DNA of 64,000 nt from Bog-756 sp963837805 (lineage in GTDB: Bacteria; Actinomycetota; Acidimicrobiia; Acidimicrobiales; RAAP-2): contig CAWIOU010000024.1 in NCBI GenBank assembly GCA_963837805.1, positions 295,551-359,550 on the forward strand, read 5' to 3'. Below the pieces are notes generated by a model. It saw only the letters and a program-made list of their open reading frames with translations. It had not been told where the DNA came from and did not search any database. The translations under genes were made by a program, and so were the position numbers. Of this stretch, positions 53,776-63,999 are shown piece after piece. Position 1 is the stretch's first letter, and each line of letters begins with the position of its first letter.

Positions 53776-54057
53776 TCAGGTCGAACTGCCACCGGGATCG
53801 TCCTCGTGAGTGAGGTCGCCCGGGGGTACGATTTGGGTGACCTGAGGTTGCGAAGATGTCAGGTTTGATGTGGCGTCGCCGGTTGGAGCCGGCGGCGTCA
53901 CCGCGTCAGGGGTGATTGCACCCACAATGCTGAGGGCGATCGTCACTCCAGCCCGTAGCAAGGCGTCAGCAGGAGGCCTTCTCGCTGCCAAGGCTCGACA
54001 GAGGTGATCCAGACGACGGTGTCTGGCGCGTGGATCGGGTAGATCGGCGACTCGCAT
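53776..54057 (-). CDS. Short hypothetical protein, doubtful
   Basis: 93 residues with one hydrophobic stretch (LLRAGVTIALSIVGAI), a basic N-terminus and an acidic, Thr-rich C-terminus. This looks like a small single-pass membrane protein. No ribosome site stands out. It is divergent from the broken gene at 54121. Confidence 0.35.
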   Translation of the reverse strand: MRVADLPDPRARHRRLDHLCRALAARRPPADALLRAGVTIALSIVGAITPDAVTPPAPTGDATSNLTSSQPQVTQIVPPGDLTHEDDPGGSST

Positions 54058-54120
54058 GGCACTAACAGCTTCGGTGTTCGGCCCTGGTGGAGACCCGCGA
54101 TTTCTCCGTAATGTAATCAG

Positions 54121-55088
54121 GTGATGAAGCAGTCAGATCTCGTGACGCTCAAAGAGATCGTTCAAATGGCAGAAGCCGCAGAGCCTGAGTCGCCGGACAG
54201 CCTCAAACGCCGATTTTCCGAGTACCAGGGCCTGGGTCTAGTGGGCAAGGCCGTGGCCAGAGCCCCACGGCGGGGAGGGGAAGGACTTTGGCACCCCATC
54301 CAGGGATGGCTATTCATTGACACATTGAGAAGACGTCGTGAGGATAAAAATCCACTCACCACCCTGGTCAATCTCCCCATGGCGCTCTGGCGCTTTGGTG
54401 TCGATGGTATTGAAACCACACAGGCCCAGAGGGCATTGGCATTTTGGGCTGGCCAGCTTGCAGGCGCGCGCCTTCATCGATCGGGCAACCAGGGGCATCT
54501 CGGATAGACGATCGTTCACGTGGAGAACGACGCCCCCGAGGAGACCGATCGTTGCGACGAGCCGCGATCAAGGCACGCGTCGACCGCTTGGCCGGTTCTG
54601 GTGCCACCGAGGCATCGAAACGCGACCTGCGAAATCTAATAGAGATCACCAACGACATGGGCGAGCTCCCATCTCCTGACACATTGCAGGGTCAGATCCT
54701 GAAAGCGCTTGGTGCCGGAGACCATCCGACGGATGCGCAAAGGCAAGTGGCAAGAAACCAATACATTGCGATGTCAACGGTCATTCTGACCGTGCGGCAT
54801 CTCGATCTCGTCTGCTCGGCCGACGCAGCGCCACTGTGGGAGTGGGCGCGCCGTATCGATCACCTCGCTCGACCTGACTATCTGGCTTTTCAACAAGCAA
54901 CGAGAATCGACCACGACGTCGGGCACCTCTTTGCTGAGCCGCTGTTCCATGAGATCCAGCAACAAGCGTGTCTCGGATTTGCCTCGATACTGGGAGTGGG
55001 TCTCGGCGTCCAGTGGAACCTTCTGGGATTGTCAAGTCCTCCAGGGGTCGAACCTCCACCTACCGTTCCATTCGAGCAGCGAAATTGA
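54121..55088 (+). pseudogene. Hypothetical protein with HTH-like N-terminus, two frameshifts
   Basis: From ATG 54121: LVTLKEIVQMAEAAEPES, KRRFSEYQGLGLVGKAVAR and NLPMALWRFGVDGIETTQA, a start that resembles MerR-like helix-turn-helix proteins. Near 54,465 the reading moves to ARAFIDRATRGISDRRSF, then near 54,545 to AIKARVDRLAGSGATEASK and the long LDLVCSADAAPLWEWARRID part up to 55088. The composite is about 320 residues. The C-terminal part is helical and hydrophobic at its end (FASILGVGLGVQWNLLGL). Confidence 0.55.
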
Positions 55089-55297
55089 TTTCAATCGTTG
55101 GTAAGGCTCGGATCTAAATTGCGTCCGGTGACCCTAACTGTTGCGCCTGGTCCTCAGCGGCGACCAGCAGTGAACGGAAGGTGCGATTGAGCAGCGCTTA
55201 CCAGCGCCTCGGCCCCATCTGCCCGCAGACTTTAGGTTCCGGCCAGGCTCGCCGATGAATATCCCATGGAACTCCCTTCGATGGGGTCAGAAGGTCA

Positions 55298-56739
55298 GTG
55301 AGCGATCCTCCCCAGGGGGCCGGTTGGTGGCAGGCCGACGACGGAACCTGGAATCCCCCTTATGTGGATCCACCCGAGGCCAGTCCGGAAGCGCCGCACC
55401 CACCCGAGATACATCCTCCGGCTATGAGGCCCCCAGAAAGGCATCCGCCAGAGCACGTCCTCCCTGGGCCGCGGCCGCCGAACTTCCCAACAGATCTCGA
55501 ACCAAGTCCTGTCCCGGAACTCAGCCCCGCATCCGGTGAGCACAGTCATCGGTGGCGAGTGGGACCCCTGGCCTTGATCGTCGGTATTGTCACTCTCCTT
55601 GCGATTGGGGCGGGTTCGGCCGTCGGAGTCAACTACGCGATCCAGGGTTCGTCCAAGACCAGCCCGCCCTCATCCAGCCCAGACAACACCACGAACGGTC
55701 CTGCAAGTCCTCCGACTCCTCTCGAACGGCTCATCCAGGAGCGCGACACAGACGACTCCTGTGATTGGAGGGACTGGGGGACCGCCGACCACCGAGGCTT
55801 CGCCGCCAGCTCCTCCCTATCTGCGGGCCCGGCTCCATCAGCGGCAACCGGACCCCCGGCAATCTGATCCCGCAATCAGTGGCAGAGAACGTGCTCACCA
55901 CAACCTGGACGGGGTATGCCCATGCGATGGTCTCCGATGACCGAGCCTCGCTTAGCGCCTATACAACGCCATCGGCACTGGACGACTCGGTCGCAACTCT
56001 TGACTGTGGTTGCCTCGCTGGCCCGATGACCTACTCCAGGGCAGTCATCAATGCCCCTGTCCAGAGTGGTTACCCGATTTCCTTCCTCGCCGGTCTCAAT
56101 GGGACGGGCTACAACCAGCTGAGCCACACCTGGTGGGTTGTCTTTACGAAGACGAGCCCCGCAACCCCGTGGATCATCGCCTTTGTCACTTCATTTGAGG
56201 AGGGTGATGACCTCCATGCCTTCACCCTCTTCTCCTCCGTAAGTCCGCCGATTGTGCGCTTCCCGCTTCAGAGCGCACCGCAGGCCTGGGGCCGACTTTT
56301 TCCAGCATCTAGATACGACTCTCAACGCAGGAGCCGGGGTCCCGACCAACTACGCCCACAGCAACCTGCTTGACGGCGACGTAAGCAACACGACCTACAT
56401 CGACGAGGAGCAGAAGGCCGAAGGGTTGAAGGAGACGTACACCCACTCCGTTGATCAGGTGAGCCCGTTGTTCGCTCAGGTAGTCAATGGTTCGGTCTAC
56501 GGATCGATGGGGTGCTTCTCGATAAGAACGACCGACGAGATCACATCGACGAAAAGGTCTGCAGTCTGCAGCCGTCGAATCAGGTCGCATGGGGCAACCT
56601 CATCCCTCCCGGCTCCTATACGAGTCTGAAGTTCACGCGGGAGGACGACGAGTGCATCGGAGAGAGTTTCAGTAGTGACATTACGGTCCTTTCAGACTCC
56701 GGGGGAGACTATCTCATTTCGACCACACCGAGCGGATGA
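55298..56739 (+). pseudogene. Single-pass membrane protein with secreted domain, three frameshifts
   Basis: ATG/GTG 55298 opens with GAGWWQADDGTWNPPY, a DUF2510-like motif, a Pro-rich stretch, and one helix (LALIVGIVTLLAIGAGSAVGV). The outer part continues in other frames: NVLTTTWTGYAHAMVSDD and SHTWWVVFTKTSPATPW, then LNAGAGVPTNYAHSNLL and EGLKETYTHSVDQVSP, then SNQVAWGNLIPPGSYTSL to 56739. Shifts near 55,830, 56,295 and 56,530. A repaired protein would have about 480 residues and an extracellular domain of unknown role. Confidence 0.65.
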
Positions 56740-56863
56740 ACGCAATCGTCCTGAACAGCCAACGTAGTGCTCAGCCAGAACCAAAGGGTAGATGTAGCCA
56801 CATAAAGAGCCCCCGCACCGGTTAGCCGGCCCGGGGGGCATGGCCATAGGAGAGTGAACTCCC

Positions 56864-58546
56864 ATGACAGAAACGGACACTACCTCTCGACGACCTCGGG
56901 TGATCCGAGGATGCCCAACGCCGAAGCCGAGGTTCTACGCCCAAGGCGACCGGGCCGAGGTGGCCGTCGTCGACGGCTTCGGCGCCCAGGTGGTCGTCGA
57001 ACGGGGCCACCTCGAACTTCGGGACGGCGTAGGCCAGGACCGACGCATTCGCCGGTACTCCAAGATCAATCCGCCCCGCCGGGTGGTGGTCGGGATCGGA
57101 ACCGTCGGTGCGGTCAGCCTCGATGCTCTCCGGTGGTGCTCCAGGGTGGGCACACCGCTGGTCGTGCTCAGCAACGACGGGGCGATACTTGGCTTCCGGC
57201 CACCGGGAAGGGACGATTCCCGGCTGCTCCGAGCCCAGGCCCTCGCACTCTACGGACCGGCGGGCCTGGCGGTTACCCAGTACCTGATCGGGACCAAGCT
57301 GGCTGGCCAGGCCCAGGTCCTGCGGTTGCACTTCGAAGAGGAGAGGCCGGCCTCGATGATCGAGAGCCTCGCCTCCGAGGTCGAGAGCAGCTGACTCCAT
57401 CGAGAGGTCCGCCAGCTGGAGGCGGCGAGCGCCAACGTCTACTTCGCCGCCTTCGAGCGTTGCGTCGAGGCGGTGTTCGACCGGAAGGATGTCCCCCGGG
57501 TTCCCGATCACTGGCTCCGGTTCAACGGACGTCGCAGTTCCATCAATCCCCAGATGCCAAAAACGCTACCGACCCGGCCGGCGCACTGCTCAACTACGGG
57601 TACAAGCTGGCGGAGATCGAGGCCGGCCTGGCAGCCCGACGGATGGGACTGGATCCGGGGATCGGCATCCTCCATGCCGACGTTGCCGGCCGGGCCTCGT
57701 TCGCCTGCGATCTCATGGAGGCAGTCCGGCCGAACGTCGATGCCCACGTGCTCGATGTGCTCGCCGGCCCGTTGCGGAAGCGGGAGTTCGTCGAGGACGA
57801 CCGAGGCGTGGTGCGCTGCTTGGCGCCGATCACCCATCGCATGGCGGAGGCCATGCCCTCCTACGCCGTGGCCTTCGGTCCGGTGGTCGAGCACGTTGCC
57901 GAGCTGCTGGCCTCGTCGTCGCCCTATGACGTGCCGGTGCCGACGGTGCTCAGCGGGTCGAAGCACAAGGCGGCAGCCCGCAAACGTTCCGGGAAAGGCG
58001 AAGGGAGGGCCCAAGCCGGCCGGCCCCAACCCCGGAGTCTGGCGCCACGGGGAAAACGCCTGGCCAAACCGTCATCGTCACCGCCTTTGCCGCTCCGGGT
58101 GTGCCGGGGGTGCGGAAGTCAGTTGCGGATGGATCCGGACCGGGACCGACCCCGCATCGACTGGTGCCCGGGTTGCCTCCCTGGACGACGCCGCGAGACT
58201 GGAGTGTCAATGGCGGAAAGCGGAAGGGCTGCCGCTGAGCGTCATTGGGAACGGACCGGATGCGACCGACACACACGGCGGAGGCCCCGACAATCGAGAT
58301 CGGAGGCCAATGCCCGCAACGGGAAACAGCAAGCGACGTTGGTCGACGTCAGGAACAGGCGACTCCATGGACCCGGGGTCTGGTTCGACACGGAGATCCT
58401 CCCGAGATTGGCACACGTTCAGCCTGCCCACTATCGCCAAGGCGACAGGGTCGAGCACTGACGGCGCGAGTCAGGGGCGGTCCGGGAAAAAGAGGCCGCA
58501 TCCGAGACACTGGGAGGCGTTGGTCCCGCCCAACCAAAAGGGTTGA
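56864..58546 (+). pseudogene. cas1: Solo Cas1 (casposase-like) with C-terminal zinc ribbon and HTH, broken
   Basis: ATG 56864 follows aggagagtga. N-domain: VVVERGHLELRDG, VGIGTVGAVSLDALRWCSR and PLVVLSNDGAILG. An in-frame TGA at 57,392 interrupts it, and DVPRVPDHWLRFNGRRSS follows in the same frame. Near 57,560 it shifts to the catalytic domain: DPAGALLNYGYKLAEIEAGL (catalytic Glu 57,619-57,621), GLDPGIGILHADVAGR (His 57,673-57,675) and CDLMEAVRP (Glu 57,718-57,720). A zinc ribbon follows (CRGCGSQL, WCPGCLP), then, after further shifts, a helix-turn-helix LPTIAKATGSSTDGASQ with KKRPHPRHWEAL at the end. HTH-tailed solo Cas1 proteins are the casposase form. No cas2 is adjacent. Confidence 0.85.
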
Positions 58547-59238
58547 TCGAACAGAGGTTCCCTGCCACCGAACGGCACTGACACGGCGATCCGCCTCTGG
58601 ACCGACCCCTCGACACGAGAGCTTCTCGAGTGGAAAGTCCAACCAGGAGGTGCGGGTGCCTGTAGCGGAGTCTCTGAGATTCGAGTGTCTTCTGTTGGTC
58701 TCTGATCCGCCGAGAGCAACCCATCGGGTCGGCTCATCGGAGCCGAATCCCATGAGTCTTGGAGTTCGCCTCGGCCCGGCGCCGACCGAGACATGGTGTG
58801 GGGTCATGCCTACTCACCTGAACAAATTCTCTCCGGGTCGTCAACAAGAAGCCGCCGAGGTGAACACCGCGCCGCAAGGACGGCGCCCTCCCTTCATCAC
58901 CAGCCAGCAACGGTCCGGGCTGGAGTGAACAACGTGGTGCGGATCCGGCCAACGGCGGGCGTCTGGGCCCCGTCGGCGGCAACGGCGGAAGCGTCCGGTC
59001 GGGCTGCTGCGTCGAAACCGTCGCCGCCACCCCGTCATCCGAGGGGACGCTGCAGCGGTTGCCAACCCGGCGCCCTGGGGGACGCCCACCGTCGGAGCCG
59101 CCATCCGCTACTCGATGGGTGCGCCGAGTTGGTCCGGGGCGCGCGACGCCTACCCCTGCACCTCGACACCAACGAAGTCGAAGCCGCCGACGTCGGGCGT
59201 TCCGGACCGATCGGGACCGGGCTGATGGCTCAGGCGAC
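58547..59238. other. Region without a recognisable gene
   Basis: About 690 nt between the Cas1 HTH and the first recombinase remnant. Open frames on both strands are Arg/Pro-rich shadows without motifs. It may contain the decayed start of the recombinase at 59239 or of a third recombinase. I see no CRISPR-like direct repeats, tRNA or hairpin array. Confidence 0.45.
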
Positions 59239-59758
59239 GCCGCTCGGGGGTCTCCGGCGGGCGCGAGGCGCTCGGTCTCCGTCTCGAGGACCTCCGGCTG
59301 GGCGAGACAGTCGTCCATCTCGCTGACGGCAAGGGCGGCCACCAACGGCTCGGCCTCCATCTCGCCGCAACCGACTCCTTCTCAACGGCGGCCGACGACC
59401 CACACAGAAGAACGACGAGCCGACGCCGCCACTACTATCTCGTTTGTCGTCCTGAGGGAGCTGAGACGGGGCCAGCTCGACGGCCAAAGGACCGGACCAG
59501 GTGTTCAGTGCCGCACCAGACCCGGGCTCGGCTGGGTGGACGGCAAATGCGCCGACGAGCTCCGCCACACATGGTCTTCACCCGGGCGAAGGAAGCGGCA
59601 GCGCCATTGAGGCCATCCAGGCCCTGGCTGGTCACTCCGTCTTCATCGCCTCCACCCGGATCTACTCCTCCACCTCGGAGGCGATCTGGCTGGCCAACGA
59701 GTATCGCTGGGCCGCCGAGGCTATCGATGCCCAGGCCCAGGTGGGGGTGGCCGAATGA
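59239..59758 (+). pseudogene. Tyrosine recombinase C-terminal remnant, first of a tandem pair
   Basis: The catalytic domain of a phage-integrase-type recombinase is readable in pieces: REALGLRLEDLRLGETVVHL and ADGKGGHQRL, CADELRHTW (the R-x-x-R-H region) and, in another frame, IEAIQALAGHSVFIASTRIYSS, with GH and the Tyr nucleophile in RIYSS. The N-terminal domain is missing or unreadable. The stop overlaps the start of the next recombinase (ATGA 59755-59758), so the two were translated together. Confidence 0.7.
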
Positions 59759-60993
59759 GCGGCCCCCGCCTCCTCCTTCCTCCTGCCCGGGCTCCCCGAG
59801 ACCAGCTGACTGTGTTGCAGGTGGCTGAGCCCCGACAATCACCTGGGCGGAGATCGCCCACGTGCGCCCCTCATGGCCTGCACGACGGCCCACTATCTGG
59901 ACCAGACTCCGTCCGGCCTGGCTGGGACGGGTGGCTGCCTTCGACATCGCACGTCTCCCGGCTTCTTCGCCGTCGGGTGACCGAGGCCGATCGTGGTGCC
60001 TCTGCGTCGCTGATGTCGAGCGCTGCTACATCGAGGACTTCAAGGATGTGGCAGGCCAAGCGCCTGGCAGCAGCTGGTAGAAGTCTCCGACCACGATCAT
60101 CTGTCACCGATTGGGACAGCTGCGCAGCTTTTTCGAGCGGGATCATCGAGTGGGCGACGACGACGCCCCGGCGCGCGACCCGATCTTTCCCGGTCGACAT
60201 CCCGAAGGCCGACGAGCCGCTACCGAGGTTCCTCGATGATCGCACGATGGCCAAGTTCACGGCGGCGGTGGCCAAGGACACCGACAGTCGCCCCGGCGCC
60301 TCATGATGGAGTCGTTGGCCCGGACCGGCATGCGGGAAGGCGAGCTGGGAATCGCTGGAGGACGATGCCATGGTTCAGATCAGCGACACGTACTGGTTGC
60401 GAATACCTTGGTGGGCAAACTCGACAACCACTGATACGTCCCCTTCGATCCCATCCTGGTCGACCTCATCAACGAGTACCGCAGGACGAGAGGCAACTGT
60501 AATTGTTCAGGACGCTTGTCGTGCGCAACGACGGCCACCCCTTCGACCGCGGAAGCCGTATCGCTATGTGGAGTCGATGAAGACGCTGCAGGCATCGGAC
60601 ACGTCAACCCTCACCAGCTTCGCCACACCTTGGCCACCGAAGCCATCAACAGAGGCATGAGCCTCGAGGCCATCGCCGCCCTCCTCGGCCATCGGTCAAT
60701 GCCGATGACGACTACCTGACGCACGCATCTCGGACCGCACCGTCGCTGAGGAGTACTTCCTAGTGACCGAGGCCGTCGAGGCCAAGATGGATATCGGACG
60801 CACAGAAGCGCTCCCGGACACGGCAGCGGGGGCTGAAGATGCCGGAGGCTGGCCGCTGATGACGGCGGACGACGGCAATGGGATGCGCACACGGCTGGTC
60901 GCCCTCGACGACCTGTTCGAGCTCGGCCTGCGAGCGTCGCAATCTCTTTCGGTACCGGAACCCGTTCATCCCGATACTCCGCCGCCAACCTAA
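59755..60993 (+). pseudogene. Tyrosine recombinase, second of a tandem pair, frameshifted
   Basis: Parts in several frames: MACTTAHYLDQT, LGQLRSFFER, IPKADEPLPRFLDDRTMAKF (split), MMESLARTGMREGELG, TYWLRIP, DPILVDLINEYR, and the catalytic end HVNPHQLRHTLATEAINRG with AIAALLGHRS; then TVAEEYFLVTEAVEA. RLRHT-type HxLRHT and LGH boxes are present, the Tyr is expected just after the last shift. Typical of the recombinases found as pairs or trios in actinomycetes. At least four shifts. Confidence 0.75.
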
Positions 60994-61154
60994 CCACGCC
61001 ACGGAGCACGCTCAGGAAGACCGGATCGTCCTTCTACCGCCTCCTCAAGGGACATGGGACGGGGACCCGTGAGCGTGGTTCCATGGACCTCGTCCAGGGC
61101 CGCCGGCATCACCCGTGCACACCAGTGGGGGCAGGGTTGTTGTGGGTAGGCGGT

Positions 61155-62205
61155 TCATCCGCTATCCGGCATTTCAGTGGGGCGTTGTGGTGTTGCTATA
61201 TCGATACCGGTGACCGTGTTGAGGTGTTTGATGAGCGCTGGGATGCCGTGCTCAAGCCGTTGTCGCGGCCCGTGCCTCGCGGTCGGTGTAACACAACAGC
61301 GATCTGCACCATGCACCGGAGGGCCTCGTAATAGCCGACTCGACTGTCGCCGCCAACGAGGGGCGCAGCTGTCGTGGATCTGCCGCGCCATCCGTGAACC
61401 GCAGGCGTGGATGGCCGTGCGGAGCGGAGGCGGTGGCGGGAACGGCTCGGGCATCAGGGCAAGGCCCACCTTGGCAAAGCCAACGTCCAGGGCCGGGTCG
61501 CCGCGGCACCCATCGTCCAGTCGACAAGACCGCACAGCGCCCCGTGCCCAAAGAGCACATTTGCGGGCCACAGGTCGCCGTGGACGAGGCGGAGCCGTTC
61601 GGGCAGATGGGGCTCGTTCGCTCTAAGCCAGGCAATGCCGTCGTCCAATCCGCTGTCAGTGCCGAGTGTCTCTTCGATCCACGACAGGTGACGTGTGGTT
61701 CGGGCAAGGTCTGTCAGGTACACCTTGGCGTGCCAGTGCTTCGAGCACGGGGGCGGTGTCAGTAGCTGCGAGCAGCTCCATGATCGTGGCAAAGGTCGCG
61801 GGCCAGGATCTCAGCATCTTGGGGAAGTCTCGGCGAAGCGGTACCACTCGATGCCGCCGAGAAAACCCTGTCCGGGCAGGAACTCCATCACCATGAACGG
61901 CTCACCAAGCACCTCGGGAGAGGGCTCCACAAGCAGAACCCGAGGCGCCGGGATACCCGTGGCCCGAGCACCGTCCTGTAGTCCGGCCTCGGTGCGCACC
62001 TGCAGACCCGGTCCTGGGACAAGGCGCAACACCAACCGACCCGACATTCCGACCGGGACCCGGCAAGCTCAAAGGCATAGTTGGCCGAGAACGCACCGAC
62101 CCCCAGGGGCGTGGGCGGTAGGGAGTAATCAAGGCGAGGAACGACCTGGTCACGCAAGGCTGATCGCAGTCGGGCGTCAAGTTCATCCGATTCAACAGCG
62201 CTCAT
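61155..62205 (-). pseudogene. APH-family phosphotransferase, frameshifted
   Basis: From ATG 62205: SDELDARLRSALRDQVVPRL and TPLGVGAFSANYAFEL (glycine loop). Other frames continue with RLVLRLVPGPGLQVRTEAG and EPFMVMEFLPGQGFLGG, PKMLRSWPATFATIMELLA, and DLARTTRHLSWIEETLG, LVHGDLWPANVLFGH (catalytic loop) and LVDWTMG (metal site). At least four shifts. A typical small-molecule kinase; related in fold, not closely in sequence, to the intact gene at 8524. Confidence 0.75.
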
Positions 62206-62396
62206 ATCGACCAGATCATTGCCGCTTGAGCGAGACGGTGCCCCTTACAGCCGCACCGATTACCGCCGATCGAACCGAAGAGGACTCCCGGCTTCGAGGC
62301 CGCCTGAAGACCATCCGGTACGTGCCGATACCGAGAAGGGGTTCGGGGTGTCTCAGTACACCGGGTCGGTGGGGCACCCGTGATCACCTGAAGCCG

Positions 62397-62747
62397 TCAA
62401 AGGTTGACGACCGAACGCCCATAGAAGCACCTGGCAATCTCGCTGAACTGGGTGGGCGGACTACTGGAAGTCGTCGGGTAGTCGTTGTTTACAATCGAGG
62501 CATCTGGTGATCTTTCGGCCCGATTCGGTTGGGTGGTAAGTGCCCCGGTGATCGCCTGCAGCGCACCGTGCTTTGGTCTCCAGTCTGTGCTGTACAGCTG
62601 CGGCGGAAGATTGGCGGCGTCGAGTCTTGGCTTCTTCCAAGCGTTGCTGGCGATCGAATTGTACTGGGCCGAACCGCGGTACTCGTGCATGTGCTGTTGG
62701 ACTCGTTCCTGGGCATCTGCTAGCTCTGGATTGAGTTCACGAGTCAC
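62397..62747 (-). CDS. Hypothetical hydrophilic protein, possibly part of a split gene
   Basis: 116 residues from GTG 62747: a charged helix (NPELADAQERVQQHMHEYR), then a Gln/Asn/Ser/Pro-rich C-terminus. The frame is open a further 15 codons upstream (EQTRRRIRAEERQRV), directly behind the 33-residue membrane ORF at 62788. The two would join into one single-pass membrane protein with a cytoplasmic coil if one frameshift were corrected. Confidence 0.4.
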   Translation of the reverse strand: MTRELNPELADAQERVQQHMHEYRGSAQYNSIASNAWKKPRLDAANLPPQLYSTDWRPKHGALQAITGALTTQPNRAERSPDASIVNNDYPTTSSSPPTQFSEIARCFYGRSVVNL

Positions 62748-62787
62748 CCGCTGTCTTTCTTCGGCTCTGATCCGTCTTCGCGTTTGC

Positions 62788-62889
62788 TCAGAAATGGATC
62801 ACTACTAGCCCAACGGCGATTACAAGGAATACGGGCCAGATTGGCTGAGTGAGAAACCAGTTCAGGCCGTGCGCTTCAGCCTCGATCAT
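62788..62889 (-). CDS. 33-residue membrane ORF, possibly the N-terminus of the downstream frame
   Basis: ATG 62889 has gaaggagag 10 nt upstream. The product starts MIEAEAHGLNWFL and is then one helix (PIWPVFLVIAVGLVVIHF). Either a genuine micro-membrane protein or the signal anchor of the protein that continues one frame over toward 62397. Confidence 0.45.
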   Translation of the reverse strand: MIEAEAHGLNWFLTQPIWPVFLVIAVGLVVIHF

Positions 62890-63148
62890 TGTGGTCGGCC
62901 TCTCCTTCGAACGTGCCCACCATGAATGATCGGCTGGAGCGATAGGCTTCTTGAGCGTCGGATGAAATCGAAAAACTCGGGCTGTTCGGGGTGCTGCCGA
63001 ACATCAGGTGGGTCGCTACCGCCGGTGGCCAGTGTGATCCTCTGATCGCTCAATAGGGGACCTCACGACTGTCCAGAGGATGAGTCTCCGGGTTCCTTCG
63101 CTGCGAGGTCCACATACCACCGACCGTCGTGCGTATTTTTCACTAGCT

Positions 63149-63748
63149 TCAAAAGCCGCGCGCGGGTGAATCGATGTTGAAGCCGCTAGGCGGTATGAGG
63201 GAATACTCCGTGGTGCCTGGCCTCAGGAGACGGGCGTTGGTCGCCCACCCACGTTGTTCGTCAGTCCAAGGATGAACGAGTGCCATCAGATGGAATTGCA
63301 ATTCGCCGCTATCGAACGTGGCAACGTGGTAAGCGCGTCGTCAAAGGTGACTCGGCTGGCCTGTGCGACGGCGTGACTTTGGGAAACAGGGTCATGGCCA
63401 GCGACATCCCGTGGGGACGGGCAGGTCGATCAGACCTAGACCTCGTCAACGCCTTCTTCGTTGAACGCCCTGAGTTCGGGCTCGGGATGGATGACCGAGA
63501 ACAACTCCTGCCAGCCGGGCGAGAACTCGTGGTTGGATTTCCAATCGGAGAGCCACTTGGACCCGACCTTGCCCGTCCACGCCTCTGAGGCCCCGTGGTC
63601 CACGGATGCCCGCGTGAGCATCACCCGTCTTCGTGTGAAGGCTCACCTTGATGTCCTTGAGGCTCCGCTGGGCGATGTAGGCGTCATCGCCCTGAATCCA
63701 CAGCCTGAAGCTCGGTGATACACGGCCATCTGTGAAAATGCCCGCCAC
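63149..63748 (-). pseudogene. Hypothetical protein, frameshifted, next to the right arm
   Basis: From ATG 63748: GRVSPSFRLWIQGDDAYIAQ and LKDIKVSLHTKTGDA; then one frame over TRASVDHGASEAWTGKV, KWLSDWKSNHEFSPGW and VIHPEPELRAFNEEG; and finally FDSGELQFHLMALVHPW and LLRPGTTEYSLIPPSG to the stop at 63149. The style (IWI.G.DAY...S...KVSLH) fits small proteins of unknown function in actinomycete accessory regions. At least three shifts. The 260 nt before the membrane ORF at 62889 hold nothing that I recognise. Confidence 0.5.
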
Positions 63749-63840
63749 CGAACTACGCCTTTCGAGCCGAGTTGGAGGGAAGGGTCGCTCACCGTCGTTA
63801 CGGTATCCGGGTTGGGGGACGAGCCCAACCGTTGCTCACC

Positions 63841-63999
63841 CCTTCCCCCTCTCCGCCCCCCTCCCCGTTCGGGTGGCCGCCCCGCTGTCCCGTGTCCCCG
63901 TCCGCCCGTCGCCCCGCCGGCTCGGCGCCCGGGCCGTTCCGTGTCGTCGCCCTGCCCGTTCCGCGGCGCTTTTGGCCCGCGCTGTCGTGGCCCCTCTCT
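63841..63999 (-). repeat. Right terminal inverted repeat arm (window-edge truncated)
   Basis: Reverse complement of the left arm: 63841-63911 is identical to 40267-40337 (71 of 71), 63961-63980 to 40205-40224, and 63981-63999 to 40183-40201. The 49 nt between differ by indels. Base 64000 is the end of the window, so the outer boundary and any target-site duplication are not visible. Confidence 0.9.

Larger units (their letters stand above)
40183..63999. mobile_element. Candidate decayed casposon, about 23.8 kb, bounded by terminal inverted repeats
   Basis: The region lies directly 3' of a tRNA gene, has long terminal inverted repeats, and encodes a solo Cas1 with a C-terminal HTH plus a family B DNA polymerase. 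These four traits together define casposons, the self-synthesising transposons whose Cas1 (casposase) integrates at tRNA 3' ends. It also holds a P-loop ATPase and a zinc-finger protein in the polymerase operon, a cargo segment (40.4-48.6 kb) and two tyrosine recombinases. No cas2, effector cas gene or CRISPR repeats were seen. The polymerase, Cas1 and most of 48.6-63.7 kb are frameshifted, so this copy is probably not active. The target-site duplication cannot be tested because the right flank is outside the window. Confidence 0.6.

Noticed and set aside
57392..57394. UGA in Cas1 as a recoded (selenocysteine or readthrough) codon
   Set aside because: No SECIS-like hairpin was evident, Cas1 has no Sec residue there, and the same gene carries several frameshifts, so simple decay or sequencing error is likelier.
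56740..59240. CRISPR array near Cas1
   Set aside because: I looked on both sides of Cas1 for regularly spaced direct repeats of 20-40 nt and saw none; the flanks are gene remnants and unique sequence.
61155..62205. Antibiotic-resistance gene as cargo
   Set aside because: The fold is that of APH-type kinases, but the gene is broken in at least four places and nothing points to a drug substrate.
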